From DUPU01 sp050952465 (GTDB lineage: Bacteria; Bacillota; Dehalobacteriia; Dehalobacteriales; Dehalobacteriaceae), in contig JBMNKZ010000011.1 in the NCBI GenBank assembly GCA_050952465.1, positions 1 through 64,000 of the forward strand: a stretch of 64,000 nt of DNA, written 5' to 3'. Below, piece by piece: positions 9,006-17,958 of the stretch. Position 1 is the stretch's first letter; every line of letters starts with the position of its first letter. The position numbers were made by a program, and so were the translations under genes. The notes under the pieces were generated by a model, which was not told the origin of the DNA, did not search any database, and worked only from the letters and a program-made list of their open reading frames with translations.

Positions 9006-10601
9006 ATGTTTCGGATGCTTATTGTAGATGACGAAGTTAATACAGCCCATAATTTGGCAACAATCATTCCTTGGAGCGAATTAGGTATTACAGAGGTAGA
9101 AATTGCATATAACGGAAATGAAGCTTTACAGAAAGCAATTAATTTTCATCCCGATATCATCCTCTCTGATATTGTTATGCCCAAAATGAACGGTATAGAT
9201 TTGGCGCATAAAATATCAAATCTAACCAATTCTCATGTGATTTTTATAACCGGACATTGGGATGAGTCATATGTAAAGTCAGCCTTTAAGGCGGGCGTGG
9301 TTGACTATATCCTAAAACCGGTGGATCTTTCGGAGTTGCGCACAACAGTAAAATCTGTCGTAAAAAAGTTATCTGAATCCACTCGTCAAAAACAATATAT
9401 TGCTCATTTAGAGAGTCAGTATCAAAAAAGCTTGCCATTTCTCAGAGACAGGCTTTTTCTTGCTTTAATTTCCGGCATAATAAGCGACTCGGCTAAGTTA
9501 GAAGAAGAACTAGTCCGGCTGGATATGCGGATGCCAGTGAATATGTCTTATTCAGTTTTTTGTCTGAAAGTACAGCCATTGTCCCAATCTGACAAACCAG
9601 CTTTGGTGGATCATTTATTGGCTTTAGAAGTCGTGCATCTTTGTAACGGTCTTTTGCAATTACATGGCTGTGGTTATTGTTTACGACATACGGCAGATTA
9701 CTATGTTTGCGTTGTACCCTTAATTGAACTGGATACTGCCGTAGAAGAGATAGATACTCTGGCAAATCAAATGAAAAGTCTTTTGCAATCGTCACTGTCT
9801 GTAGAGGTAACGATTGGCATTGGCGAATGGGTGGACAACCTAATTGACATAGGCTATTCTTTTGAGAAAGCTCGGCAAGCAATCTTTTATATGGGCCGCA
9901 ACAGTATCGTTTTTGCCGACAAGGTTCCATTTCCGAAGAGGGGAAATAAAGCCCTGTCAGTTCATCGTCTGATAGAGATTACCGAGCATCTACAATACGG
10001 TCACATCGAGAAAGCAGTTGAGGGGATCGACGAGATTTTTAGTGTAATGAAGCATAACCAAAATGAGGATCCCGTAAAGACTATTGATGTGTGCATTCAG
10101 TTATATACTATGTTAAACAGCGTTCTAGTAAAATCCGCTTTCAGTGAGGGTGAGGACTTAGATGGCTATACCGCTGCAATACGCAAGATTTATGAGGCAG
10201 CTACACTGGAAGAAGTAAGAGCCATTATTCTGGATCGTTGCATATATATTAACGATACCTTTCAAAAGGAACGTCAGTCGGAAAACCGAATCGTCCGTCA
10301 AATGAAGGATTATATTGGAGACCATTATAAGGAAAACTTGACAATCGATCAAATCGCCCAGCACGTCTATCTTTCCAAATCATATTGTTGTTTGCTGTTC
10401 AAGCAGGAGATTGGTATCACAATCAACCAATATATCACAGAACTGCGTATGCAGGATGCTCAGAAAATGATTGCTAGTGGGAATCAAAATATAATTGATA
10501 TCTGTTTTGAACTCGGATATAACGACCCGAAGTATTTCAGCAGAGTATTTAAAAAGATGTTCGGCGTTTCGCCCACCGAATTTAGAAGACTATCCAGATA
10601 G
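9006..10601 (+). CDS. YesN-type response regulator with AraC DNA-binding domain
   Basis: A 531-residue regulator counted from the ATG at 9006, chosen because GGGAGGTG lies 5 bases upstream and the receiver domain starts at once (FRMLIVDDE). The receiver (residues 1-120) has the acidic pair Asp8/Asp9, the phospho-acceptor Asp55 in LSDIVMPK and a Lys in ILKPVD. A less conserved middle region follows, then a C-terminal pair of helix-turn-helix motifs of the AraC type (DQIAQHVYLSKSYCC and IIDICFELGYNDPKYFSRVF). It is the partner expected for the sensor kinase at 15968-17755, with the transporter and enzyme genes between them. It probably activates the TRAP operon directly downstream when phosphorylated. 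Confidence 0.9.
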   Translation: MFRMLIVDDEVNTAHNLATIIPWSELGITEVEIAYNGNEALQKAINFHPDIILSDIVMPKMNGIDLAHKISNLTNSHVIFITGHWDESYVKSAFKAGVVDYILKPVDLSELRTTVKSVVKKLSESTRQKQYIAHLESQYQKSLPFLRDRLFLALISGIISDSAKLEEELVRLDMRMPVNMSYSVFCLKVQPLSQSDKPALVDHLLALEVVHLCNGLLQLHGCGYCLRHTADYYVCVVPLIELDTAVEEIDTLANQMKSLLQSSLSVEVTIGIGEWVDNLIDIGYSFEKARQAIFYMGRNSIVFADKVPFPKRGNKALSVHRLIEITEHLQYGHIEKAVEGIDEIFSVMKHNQNEDPVKTIDVCIQLYTMLNSVLVKSAFSEGEDLDGYTAAIRKIYEAATLEEVRAIILDRCIYINDTFQKERQSENRIVRQMKDYIGDHYKENLTIDQIAQHVYLSKSYCCLLFKQEIGITINQYITELRMQDAQKMIASGNQNIIDICFELGYNDPKYFSRVFKKMFGVSPTEFRRLSR

Positions 10602-10687
10602 TAGTTATACTTTGCTGTGGATCATAAGCTTTACAACATCTAAATAATGGCGGGGAGCTTTTTATTGAATCAGAATTGATAATTATA

Positions 10688-10714
10688 GGGAACCAGGTCG
10701 GTTTCCTTTTTTTT
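10688..10714 (+). terminator. Terminator after the response regulator
   Basis: GGGAACC and GGTTTCC pair (one G-U) around a 5-base loop, followed by eight T. It separates the regulator from dctP. The remaining bases of 10602-10836 are A/T-rich and should hold the dctP promoter, but I see no unmistakable -35/-10 pair. Confidence 0.7.
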
Positions 10715-10836
10715 GTAACCACTAATAAATTACACCATTTATGATAAAATTATCCACCCGGAAGAATGTCAGAACGATATATCATTAATACATACAAACT
10801 ATACTCTTAATTTATTAATGAAAGGAAGGAAAGAAA

Positions 10837-11898
10837 ATGAAAAACAGAATCAAAGGCAAATCTACTCTGATACTGCTTCTAACCCTTCTAATGGCACTTT
10901 CTATCATGAGCGGATGTGGATCATCAGGCAAATCCCAGGATGATGCTACGGGAGGGGATTCCGTGACTGAGGAAATCACATTTACCCTTAACATTAGTTA
11001 TTCAGGTGGATTGTATGAAGATTTAATGACTGATATTGCCAACAAGGTGTCTGAACTTTCCGATGGCAGGATCAAGGGAAGGGTCATAGCATCCGGTACC
11101 ATGGGATCGGAGCGTGAGGTTGGCGAAGCTGTGCAATTAGGGACACTAGATATGGCTTATCTGAGTGACAACGGAGCCGAAACTCTTGTCGGCGGTTTAG
11201 GCTGGGCTTTTCTTCCGTACATGATTTCGTCCTACGAAGAGGCCGATAAATACATTAACAGCGGTTGGGTTCGCAAAGAGGTATGGAAAAGCCTGGAGAA
11301 GGCCAATCTGATTGGAATTGCTGCTTGTGAAAATGGATTCCGCAATTTTGGCAGTGCCACCGCACCTGTAAATAACTTTGCTGATTTTAAGGGTCAAAAG
11401 GTGCGTGTTCCGGAACAGGCTGATTTACTGCGCTTTTATGAATTATGCGGAGCATTGCCGGTGGGCATAGCCGGTTCCGAAGTTGTCACCGCCCTTGAAC
11501 AAAAAACCATCGATGCCGTGGACAATAGCATTTATAATTTTAAGGCTAATGGCTATATGGATTCCCTTAAGTATGTTACGATTACCAACCACCAGTATAC
11601 TTCCAATAATATAGTGGTATCCCGTAACTTCTGGGAAAGTTTGTCCCAAGAAGACCAGGATATAATACGGCAGGCTGCAGAATATGCATGCCAGAATTAC
11701 ACCAAAACCAGACGCGAGGGTGAGGAACAAGTTATTAAAGAATATAAAGATAAAGGGTATGTTTTTGTGGAGCCGAGCTCCGAATTTCAAGCTGAACTCA
11801 AAAAAGTTGCCCGACAGATCTGGGATGAATTCGGGAGCAAATACGATGCAGCTATCATGGAGCGGATTGTGAAGGAGTTTGGTGATAATTTGAACTGA
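10837..11898 (+). CDS. dctP: TRAP transporter substrate-binding protein (DctP), lipoprotein
   Basis: A 353-residue extracytoplasmic binding protein of the DctP/TRAP family. It begins with a lipoprotein signal peptide whose lipobox ends at Cys27 (SIMSGC), so it is anchored on the outer face of the membrane. The mature protein has the family's typical ASGTMGSEREV segment, the FADFKGQKVRVPEQ stretch with the arginine that usually forms a salt bridge to the substrate carboxylate, and GIAGSEVVTALEQKTIDAVD. The arginine supports an organic acid as ligand; which one is unknown. It is preceded by AAAGGAAGG and followed by dctQ and dctM after a 237-base gap with a strong hairpin, an arrangement that often lets the binding protein be made in excess. 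Confidence 0.9.
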   Translation: MKNRIKGKSTLILLLTLLMALSIMSGCGSSGKSQDDATGGDSVTEEITFTLNISYSGGLYEDLMTDIANKVSELSDGRIKGRVIASGTMGSEREVGEAVQLGTLDMAYLSDNGAETLVGGLGWAFLPYMISSYEEADKYINSGWVRKEVWKSLEKANLIGIAACENGFRNFGSATAPVNNFADFKGQKVRVPEQADLLRFYELCGALPVGIAGSEVVTALEQKTIDAVDNSIYNFKANGYMDSLKYVTITNHQYTSNNIVVSRNFWESLSQEDQDIIRQAAEYACQNYTKTRREGEEQVIKEYKDKGYVFVEPSSEFQAELKKVARQIWDEFGSKYDAAIMERIVKEFGDNLN

Positions 11899-11923
11899 TA
11901 ACTTGGCATAAGACTCCCACATT

Positions 11924-11958
11924 TCAGGGGACATTCCACATAGTGGTTTGTCCCCTGA
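11924..11958 (+). promoter_or_regulatory. Strong hairpin between dctP and dctQ
   Basis: A perfect 10-bp stem (TCAGGGGACA with TGTCCCCTGA) encloses TT, a second perfect 4-bp stem (CCAC/GTGG) and TT, with ATA as apex. No T-run follows, so it is more likely an mRNA-protecting or attenuating structure than a simple terminator. Similar GGGGAC/GTCCCC hairpins also occur as dispersed intergenic repeats in Clostridia. The rest of 11899-12135 shows nothing else clear. Confidence 0.65.
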
Positions 11959-12135
11959 CCTCCAGCACTTGTCAAATGACAATTAAGTCATTTTATTTTC
12001 AGTTCTGAAAATTCATATCAGCTAAATTTAGGTTCTTTAAACCATTAATTGAGCTAGCGAAAATTTAATCTCCATCACATAAGAACTAGCTTTGTCCTTC
12101 GTTTAGCCAAACATCAAGTAAGGAGGTGCTCGTGA

Positions 12136-12678
12136 GTGAATCAGGTTGAGCATACAAAAGCAACCATTGCACTTTATCGTGTGAATATGTTGTTTGTCAA
12201 GCTAGAAGAAATCTTCCTTGGACTTGCTTTCTTTGTTTTGTTGGGCGTAATGATTATTCAGGTGTCCTGTCGGTATGTATTCATGTATCCTACTCCGTGG
12301 GCAGAGGAATTGTGCCGATACGTATTCATCTGGATAGGATATATTGGGGGGGCCTATGCAACCTTTTATTGGGATCACATTGAAATCGATCTGGTTGTTT
12401 CTCTGATAAAAAAATTCAGTAAAAACCCGGAACGGACAAAACTTATAGTGGATAAGATAGCAGTTGCCCTTTCTGTTGGATTTCTTATAGTATTTCTTAA
12501 GATATATGCCGAATTTTTCAGCCAGGTTTCAGCTATAGGGCAGCAGTCTGCGGCTATGGGTATCAATATGATGCTACCTATGTTTTCTGCGTATATCGGG
12601 TCCATATTAATGATCTTTCATGGGCTTAGCATAATGTATTTGCCTAAATCTATCATCAAACCAGCCTGCTGGAAATAA
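12136..12678 (+). CDS. dctQ: TRAP transporter small membrane subunit (DctQ)
   Basis: A 180-residue integral membrane protein, the small subunit of a TRAP transporter. Start is GTG at 12136 with a very strong AAGGAGGTG eight bases upstream; a GTG four bases earlier runs into a stop. Four hydrophobic segments are visible (about residues 30-55, 65-85, 105-130, 145-165), as usual in this family, and the conserved PTPWAEELCRYVFIW segment follows the first. It forms the membrane complex with DctM and receives substrate from DctP. It overlaps nothing and lies 5 bases before the first possible dctM codon, so the two are translated together. Confidence 0.9.
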   Translation: MNQVEHTKATIALYRVNMLFVKLEEIFLGLAFFVLLGVMIIQVSCRYVFMYPTPWAEELCRYVFIWIGYIGGAYATFYWDHIEIDLVVSLIKKFSKNPERTKLIVDKIAVALSVGFLIVFLKIYAEFFSQVSAIGQQSAAMGINMMLPMFSAYIGSILMIFHGLSIMYLPKSIIKPACWK

Positions 12679-12713
12679 GGTTTGTGAAAAAACTGCTGGA
12701 AAGGGGGAAAATT

Positions 12714-14015
12714 ATGGATGCATTAGTACTGTTTCTAGGGGTGTTTCTAGGAGTTTCAATTATTCTAAAAGTGCCAGTCGCTTTCGGTATGGGATTGGGT
12801 ACGATTGCAGTTTTCTTTTATAGGGATTTGCCGCTGCTGAATATTGCCCAGGCCTCGTTTGCCTATCTTGATAGCTTTCCACTGCTGGCTATTCCGTTTT
12901 TTCTGCTTGCGGGTACCTTGATGGAATTTAGCGGCATCTCGAGATCCCTGCTGGACATGGTAGATGCTTTTGTCGGTAAGGTACGGGGCAGTATCGGGGC
13001 GGTTACGATCTTAGGCTCAATGGCCTTCGGTGTCTTGACCGGATCGGCTATGGCTACCATATCAGCTATTGGCAAAATCATGGTACCCGAGATGGTCAGT
13101 AAGGGATATCCTAGAGATTTTTGTGCTGCAATTCTGGCCTCCACCTGCTTTCTAGGAATTCTAATTCCGCCTAGCATACCTGGTATCTTTTATGGTCTGG
13201 CTTCTGGGCAGAAGATATCCGAGGTGTGGCTCTCTACCCTTATTCCCGGAATTCTCTTTGGCATCGGCTATTGCATTGTTAATTATTTTTTCCAGGGTCG
13301 AAAACAATCCGTTGGAGAAAAAGTTGCATTTGCTGAATATCTAAGAAATTGTGGTACAAAAACAAAAGGTGCCTCCGCGGCACTAGTAATGCCTATTATC
13401 ATTTTTGGCGGTATTTACGGTGGTATCTGCACTCCTACCGAAGCCGGTGCTCTAAGTGCGGTGTACGGCGTTCTTTATTACATCGTCAAAAAAAGGTTCC
13501 GTAAGAACAGTGAGGTCGGAAGCACGCTGTGGAATATTACTCTTAGCACCGCCCACCTCACAGGGGTCGTGTTAATTTTATGTATTTTTGCAGCAGTTTC
13601 TGGACGGGCGATTACACTCTCTGGTGTGTCGGAACAGCTTTCCTTATTTGTAATGGATAACGTTAGCAGCCCGATACAGTTTCTTTTGATTGTTAATCTG
13701 CTTTACTTATTCATGGGCACCTTTATTGATATCAATAGCAGTATTTTACTGATGACTCCCTTGTTGATGCCATCTGTGGTAGCAATGGGCATTGATCCTA
13801 TCCATTTTGGGGCTATTTCTCTCGTAAACTTAAGTGTAGGATATATGACACCTCCTTTTGCGACAGGGATATTTTTAGCATCTAAAATTGCCAACGCAGA
13901 GTTTACCAGTGTAGTTAAGCGGATTTGGCCTTTCATCGCTGTTGGGTTGATTACCGTTGCAATTACCACTTATTTTCCACCAATAGCAATTTATATTCCA
14001 AGTTTGCTGAAGTAA
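12714..14015 (+). CDS. dctM: TRAP transporter large membrane subunit (DctM)
   Basis: A 433-residue sodium- or proton-coupled permease of the DctM family. I chose the ATG at 12714 because AAAGGGGG lies 7 bases upstream and the hydrophobic N-terminus (MDALVLFLGVFLG) begins there; a GTG at 12684 would add ten charged residues. About twelve hydrophobic segments are visible. Family signatures include FPLLAIPFFLLAGTLME near the start, GSAMATISAIG, ILIPPSIPGIFYG and GGICTPTEAGALSAVY. Length agrees with the family norm of about 430. It catalyses substrate entry powered by an ion gradient. It is followed within 13 bases by the first lyase-like gene, so import and catabolism are one operon. Confidence 0.92.
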   Translation: MDALVLFLGVFLGVSIILKVPVAFGMGLGTIAVFFYRDLPLLNIAQASFAYLDSFPLLAIPFFLLAGTLMEFSGISRSLLDMVDAFVGKVRGSIGAVTILGSMAFGVLTGSAMATISAIGKIMVPEMVSKGYPRDFCAAILASTCFLGILIPPSIPGIFYGLASGQKISEVWLSTLIPGILFGIGYCIVNYFFQGRKQSVGEKVAFAEYLRNCGTKTKGASAALVMPIIIFGGIYGGICTPTEAGALSAVYGVLYYIVKKRFRKNSEVGSTLWNITLSTAHLTGVVLILCIFAAVSGRAITLSGVSEQLSLFVMDNVSSPIQFLLIVNLLYLFMGTFIDINSSILLMTPLLMPSVVAMGIDPIHFGAISLVNLSVGYMTPPFATGIFLASKIANAEFTSVVKRIWPFIAVGLITVAITTYFPPIAIYIPSLLK

Positions 14016-14028
14016 GGAGATGGGGGAC

Positions 14029-14910
14029 ATGAAAGCAAGAGCTAATTTTCGAAGGATGCTAAAGGAAAAAGGCGCAATTCTAGCACCTGGGTGTTTCGAT
14101 TGTTTTTCTGCTAGGATACTGGAAAGGCTGGGCTTTTCCGCCCTATATCTTACTGGCTATGGTGCCGGGGCTGTCAGGTTGGGTATGCCTGATCTGGGAC
14201 TAATGACCCTGACTGAAATGGCAGAACTAGCAGGTAATATTACAAAGGCTATATCGATACCACTGATTAGCGATATTGATACCGGCTATGGTGGTGTGAT
14301 CAATGTTGCTCGAACCATTCAAGCATTTGAGCGGGCGGGAGTAGCAGCAGTACATCTAGAGGATCAATCCCCTGAGAAAAAGTGCTCCCTGATGCCTGGG
14401 CGAAAGGTTATTGCGGCTGAGGAAATGGTGATGAAGATAAAAGCAGCAGTTGACTCCCGTAGTGATCCGGACTTTGTAATAATTGGCCGAAGTGATGCCA
14501 AGCAACCGATTAGTTTCGAAGAAACGCTACGCCGACTTCACTTGTATTTGGATGCCGGTGCCGACATTGTTATGACTGCCGAAGCAGCGACTGTTAATGA
14601 ATTCGAAATACTTGGCAAGGAATTTCCCAATCGAGTTGCTATTGTTGTCGGGGGTTCGGAAGAGCCGGAAACAGCATTGCCTGCCCAAGAATATGAGAGG
14701 ATGGGCATTAAGCTCCTCGTACATCCTACCGCTTCTTTAGGGGCGGCAGGTAAGGCCGTACAAGCTATCAACCGCACGCTGTATGAAAAGGGCTGTATTC
14801 CTTTAGATATGCTTACAGAGCAGACAATGTTGTGCGATCAAATTAACGAGATACTATCATTGGATAAGCACGATACCTTTATTAGTACACATACGGTACC
14901 AAAACCGTAG
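14029..14910 (+). CDS. Isocitrate lyase/PEP mutase superfamily enzyme 1
   Basis: A 293-residue member of the isocitrate lyase/phosphoenolpyruvate mutase superfamily (TIM barrel). ATG 14029 is preferred to ATG 14020 because AAGGAG sits 9 bases ahead of it. Visible motifs are PGCFDCFSARI near the start, the metal-binding SDIDTGYGG, and HLEDQSPEKKCSLMPG on the mobile loop, then IIGRSDA. The loop cysteine of the lyases is present (KKC), whereas PEP mutases usually have Asn there; the following Gly-His of isocitrate and methylisocitrate lyases is Ser-Leu. This argues for a C-C lyase acting on a 2-hydroxy- or 2-methyl-dicarboxylate-type substrate. Exact substrate is unknown; the TRAP genes upstream probably import it. 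Confidence 0.85.
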   Translation: MKARANFRRMLKEKGAILAPGCFDCFSARILERLGFSALYLTGYGAGAVRLGMPDLGLMTLTEMAELAGNITKAISIPLISDIDTGYGGVINVARTIQAFERAGVAAVHLEDQSPEKKCSLMPGRKVIAAEEMVMKIKAAVDSRSDPDFVIIGRSDAKQPISFEETLRRLHLYLDAGADIVMTAEAATVNEFEILGKEFPNRVAIVVGGSEEPETALPAQEYERMGIKLLVHPTASLGAAGKAVQAINRTLYEKGCIPLDMLTEQTMLCDQINEILSLDKHDTFISTHTVPKP

Positions 14911-14972
14911 CAGAACACTAGGCTTTACGAAGAATTATTCTACTATACTAATTTTGAAAGGATGATGTGATT

Positions 14973-15851
14973 ATGACCAATGCAAAAAAACTCCGAAAGG
15001 TATTTGAAGAACAAAAAATTGTTGTCATTCCAGGGGCCTATGACGCTATATCAGCGCTGCTTGTCCAGGAGGCCGGGTTTTCGGTTGCTTACCTGGGTGG
15101 ATTTTCGATTTCAGCTAGCATGACAGGTTACCCCGATTGGGGCTTTACCACCATGAATGAAATGCTTTCGACGGCAGTCAATGTCGTCAATATCCTAGAC
15201 ATTCCTGTACTGTGTGATATTGATCAAGGTTTCGGTGCGTTAACCAATTTTGTTAGAACCGTTCATTGCTATGAAAATGCAGGCGTTGCGGCTATACATT
15301 TTGAGGACCAACCCTTCCCAAAGAAGTGTTCCCAACAGCCTAACCGGACGATTATCTCAATGGGAGATGCTGTTGCAAAAATTAAGGCCGCTGTGGAAAC
15401 CAGGAATGATCCTGATTTTATGCTGATTGCGCGTACCGATTCCAAGAAGATTGAGGGTATGGACGGGTTGAAGCGTAGGATGGAAGCTTATCTGAACGCT
15501 GGCGCAGATTACACTATATTCTGCGAGCATACCACTGAGGAAGAACTGGTTGAAGTTGGCAAGGAATTCCCAGGAAGAGTTATTGCTTTTGTTGGTGATG
15601 TAGCAGATAATACTGCATGCTGCCTACCTGTTTCCAGCTACGAGGAAATGGGCTACAAGGGACTGCAGTATTGCGCACTCGGACTGTGTTCCGCCCATTG
15701 GCAGATGAAGAAAAATTATGAAACACTCTTCAAGACGGGTCATATTTCGTCAGAATACATGAAAGAGAATATTACTTCCCTTAGGGAAATAGAACGTATT
15801 ACAAAACTCTCCACTTGGCAAGCTTTACGTGACAAATATAACATGCTATAA
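14973..15851 (+). CDS. Isocitrate lyase/PEP mutase superfamily enzyme 2
   Basis: A 292-residue paralogue of the preceding gene, 62 bases downstream. ATG 14973 is favoured (GAAAGGA ten bases ahead) over GTG 14967. It shows PGAYDAISALL, the metal-binding CDIDQGFG, HFEDQPFPKKCSQQPN on the catalytic loop and LIARTDSKK. Again the loop cysteine is present but the next residues are Ser-Gln, not Gly-His, matching its neighbour rather than classical isocitrate lyase. The two differ widely outside the motifs, so they are not a recent duplication and may act on different intermediates or form a hetero-oligomer. A 12-bp hairpin follows the stop codon. Confidence 0.85.
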   Translation: MTNAKKLRKVFEEQKIVVIPGAYDAISALLVQEAGFSVAYLGGFSISASMTGYPDWGFTTMNEMLSTAVNVVNILDIPVLCDIDQGFGALTNFVRTVHCYENAGVAAIHFEDQPFPKKCSQQPNRTIISMGDAVAKIKAAVETRNDPDFMLIARTDSKKIEGMDGLKRRMEAYLNAGADYTIFCEHTTEEELVEVGKEFPGRVIAFVGDVADNTACCLPVSSYEEMGYKGLQYCALGLCSAHWQMKKNYETLFKTGHISSEYMKENITSLREIERITKLSTWQALRDKYNML

Positions 15852-15869
15852 TTTTCTATAAATGATTAT

Positions 15870-15898
15870 AGCAATTCCGATTTTTCATCGGAATTGCT
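15870..15898 (+). terminator. Hairpin after the lyase genes
   Basis: A perfect 12-bp inverted repeat (AGCAATTCCGAT at 15870-15881, ATCGGAATTGCT at 15887-15898) with a 5-base loop TTTTC. No T-run follows, so it may only attenuate transcription into the kinase gene. Confidence 0.55.
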
Positions 15899-15967
15899 GT
15901 AATCTACAAGTTGTTGCTCTTCTGGGAACTCAAGCTTTCTGTTGAAACGACCGTTTTTGGGGGGGAT

Positions 15968-17755
15968 ATGATGAGGCATATACCAGAATTGTTAGCACGT
16001 ACTTCGTTGCGAACAAGGATGGTGATCGCCTTTTTTATTTTTGATGCGATAGTGCTTCTCGCTTTATCGGTATATTACTACAACCAGACAACTAAGGCAG
16101 TAACGGAGGAAATTACTCGAAGAAACACCGCGATTTTGGATATTCTTTCGGACAATATTTCCTGCAGCATTGGTAACATTACGGATATTTTGTACCGCTT
16201 TAGTTATGATCCGGTTTTACGCGGCATTATGACAGCGGACTATTCCTCGCAACCCGAAAAAGCTTATTTGCAGCAAATGGACGAAAATAGTCAGTTGTCC
16301 TCACTTGTAGATAAAATAACTAACGATCCGATTATTAAACAGGTAAAAATCTACTTTCCTTCGCATCGGATTTATACTGAAAATTCATATAAATATTTTA
16401 CATTTGATGATGTCGTCAGCAGAAGTTGGTACGAAGACGTCTTGAAAAAACGTGATCAGATTTGTTGGGCAACACCTGCCAAGAATATCGAGGGGAGGTA
16501 TCCGGGAATTCCCATATTATCGGTTGCACGCACGGTATCTGACTGGAATAATCCGGAGGCCCCGCCAATTGGTTTTCTTGAGGTTGAGGCTGATATCCGA
16601 CTATTGTTCAGCGAAGTGATCCGGTCGGTTATGAAAGAAACTAAGGGGGATTTGTTATTAATAAACGAAAATGGGATTATCATTTGTGCGTTGAACAGTA
16701 ATGATATGGGTAAAAACATTCAAGAAAAATTAGAGTATGATGTTGATTTCCATACCGAGGGGGTTCGGTATATCGGTACGGGAGTTTTTTTTATTAAACA
16801 AATGGAAGTACCCAATTGGTATATCATCAGCCGTTCTTCATTGGCATCATTTCGAGAATTCCAAGCCGGAATATTCCATCGGATTCTAAATATTCTAGTT
16901 GTCTGCTTTGTCATAATTCTAACCTTTAATATTATGATGTCTAAATTATTGACAATTCGTCTCTCGAAACTTCAAGAAAAAATCACACAATCTAACTCAG
17001 CTTTTGAAGTTGACAAGGATCAAAGAATGCAATCTCGGGATGAATTAGAGAATATCTCCAAATACTTTTCTTATCTCACCGGGTATAATCAGCATCTGCT
17101 AAATGAAATATATAAGGCGGAACTGCAAAAAAAAGAAGCTGAAATAAACGCTTTGCAATCGCAGATCAAACCACATTTTTTATATAATGTTTTGGATTCG
17201 ATCAACTGGATGGCTATCAAAAATGGGCAGGAGGAAATATCCAGGTCGATCAGACTTTTGGCCCAGTATTACAGAGGTCGGTTGTCGGCTGATAATGGGC
17301 TAATCAGTTTAACACAAGAGTTGGAACATTGCCAAAACTATATTGCGCTTATGAACATTCGCTTTAATAACATTTTAGAGGTGAAGGTGGACATCCCTCC
17401 TTCGCTGATGGCGGCAAGCGTGATCAGGACGCTATTTCAGCCTTTTATCGAAAACAGCATTCAACATGGAATTCTCGAGACGGAAGAAGGATACGGAACA
17501 ATATGGATTACTGCCAGAGCCGATTCTAGCCTACTAATTATAACTATTGAGGACAACGGGGTTGGCATTTCTAATGAAGTTGCCGAAAAACTCAATAATG
17601 GGGTCATAACCTCCAACAAGGGTGGGGGTGTTGGTTTTTCCAATACCAATAAACGGATCAAGCTCACATTTGGGGAGGAGTATGGTGCAGAAATCCAAAG
17701 TATGGAATTTGGCACTCGTGTCTTAATCAAATTGCCTTTAGTAATCCTAAGGTAA
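15968..17755 (+). CDS. YesM-type sensor histidine kinase
   Basis: A 595-residue membrane sensor kinase. Start ATG 15968 follows a G-rich ribosome site (GGGGGGG); ATG 15971 is an equally close alternative. It has one transmembrane helix near residues 20-40, a large extracellular sensor region (about 40-300), a second helix near 305-325, a HAMP linker, and a His kinase domain of the YesM/LytS class with the phospho-acceptor His403 in IKPHFLYNVLDS. The ATP-binding domain shows FQPFIENSIQHG (N box), EDNGVGIS and GGGVGFSNTNKR (G boxes). It lies at the other end of the locus from its presumed partner, the YesN-type regulator, and probably senses the TRAP substrate outside the cell or together with DctP. 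Confidence 0.9.
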   Translation: MMRHIPELLARTSLRTRMVIAFFIFDAIVLLALSVYYYNQTTKAVTEEITRRNTAILDILSDNISCSIGNITDILYRFSYDPVLRGIMTADYSSQPEKAYLQQMDENSQLSSLVDKITNDPIIKQVKIYFPSHRIYTENSYKYFTFDDVVSRSWYEDVLKKRDQICWATPAKNIEGRYPGIPILSVARTVSDWNNPEAPPIGFLEVEADIRLLFSEVIRSVMKETKGDLLLINENGIIICALNSNDMGKNIQEKLEYDVDFHTEGVRYIGTGVFFIKQMEVPNWYIISRSSLASFREFQAGIFHRILNILVVCFVIILTFNIMMSKLLTIRLSKLQEKITQSNSAFEVDKDQRMQSRDELENISKYFSYLTGYNQHLLNEIYKAELQKKEAEINALQSQIKPHFLYNVLDSINWMAIKNGQEEISRSIRLLAQYYRGRLSADNGLISLTQELEHCQNYIALMNIRFNNILEVKVDIPPSLMAASVIRTLFQPFIENSIQHGILETEEGYGTIWITARADSSLLIITIEDNGVGISNEVAEKLNNGVITSNKGGGVGFSNTNKRIKLTFGEEYGAEIQSMEFGTRVLIKLPLVILR

Positions 17756-17786
17756 AAACCTGTTGTTTGCATACAGCAGGTTTTTT
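17755..17786 (+). terminator. Terminator after the sensor kinase
   Basis: AAAACCTG pairs with CAGGTTTT around a loop that can form a second short stem (TGT/ACA); six T close it. It marks the end of the TRAP/sensor locus. Confidence 0.75.
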
Positions 17787-17797
17787 ATTGAAGCATG

Positions 17798-17902
17798 TCC
17801 ATTGTCTTTAGCGTAGCTAAAAAATCATAACCACTGTAGGTATGATATGGAATAAAAGGAATAATATAACTGGAGTAGCCGCTGGAATTATTGTATACTT
17901 TT
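17798..17902 (+). repeat. Intergenic repeat, copy B (upstream of the stalk-domain protein)
   Basis: The partner of the repeat at 8849-8954, same orientation. The end CTGGAATT to TTTT is identical in both, and both contain AGCTAAAAAAT and GGAATAAT blocks. A TATACT hexamer (17894-17899) lies 60 bases before the downstream start codon at 17959. Together the copies bracket the response regulator to kinase locus. Confidence 0.8.
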
Positions 17903-17958
17903 GGGAGATGCTTCATATTTTCTATCCAAAATTATACAAAAAGAGAGGGCGAATAGTC

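Noticed and set aside
9493..9930. Minus-strand 145-residue frame inside the response regulator gene
   Set aside because: It is a shadow of the regulator gene, with no matching family or ribosome site.
11443..11982. Minus-strand 179-residue frame across dctP
   Set aside because: It is antisense to a clear DctP protein and resembles no family.
14020..14028. Start of the first lyase at ATG 14020
   Set aside because: The AAGGAG directly abuts that ATG, leaving no spacing; ATG 14029 fits.
8849..17902. The two 105-bp repeats as attachment sites of the serine-recombinase element
   Set aside because: They lie outside the element, whose right end is in hsdR at about 6890, and are long and diverged, unlike the short core of serine-integrase sites.
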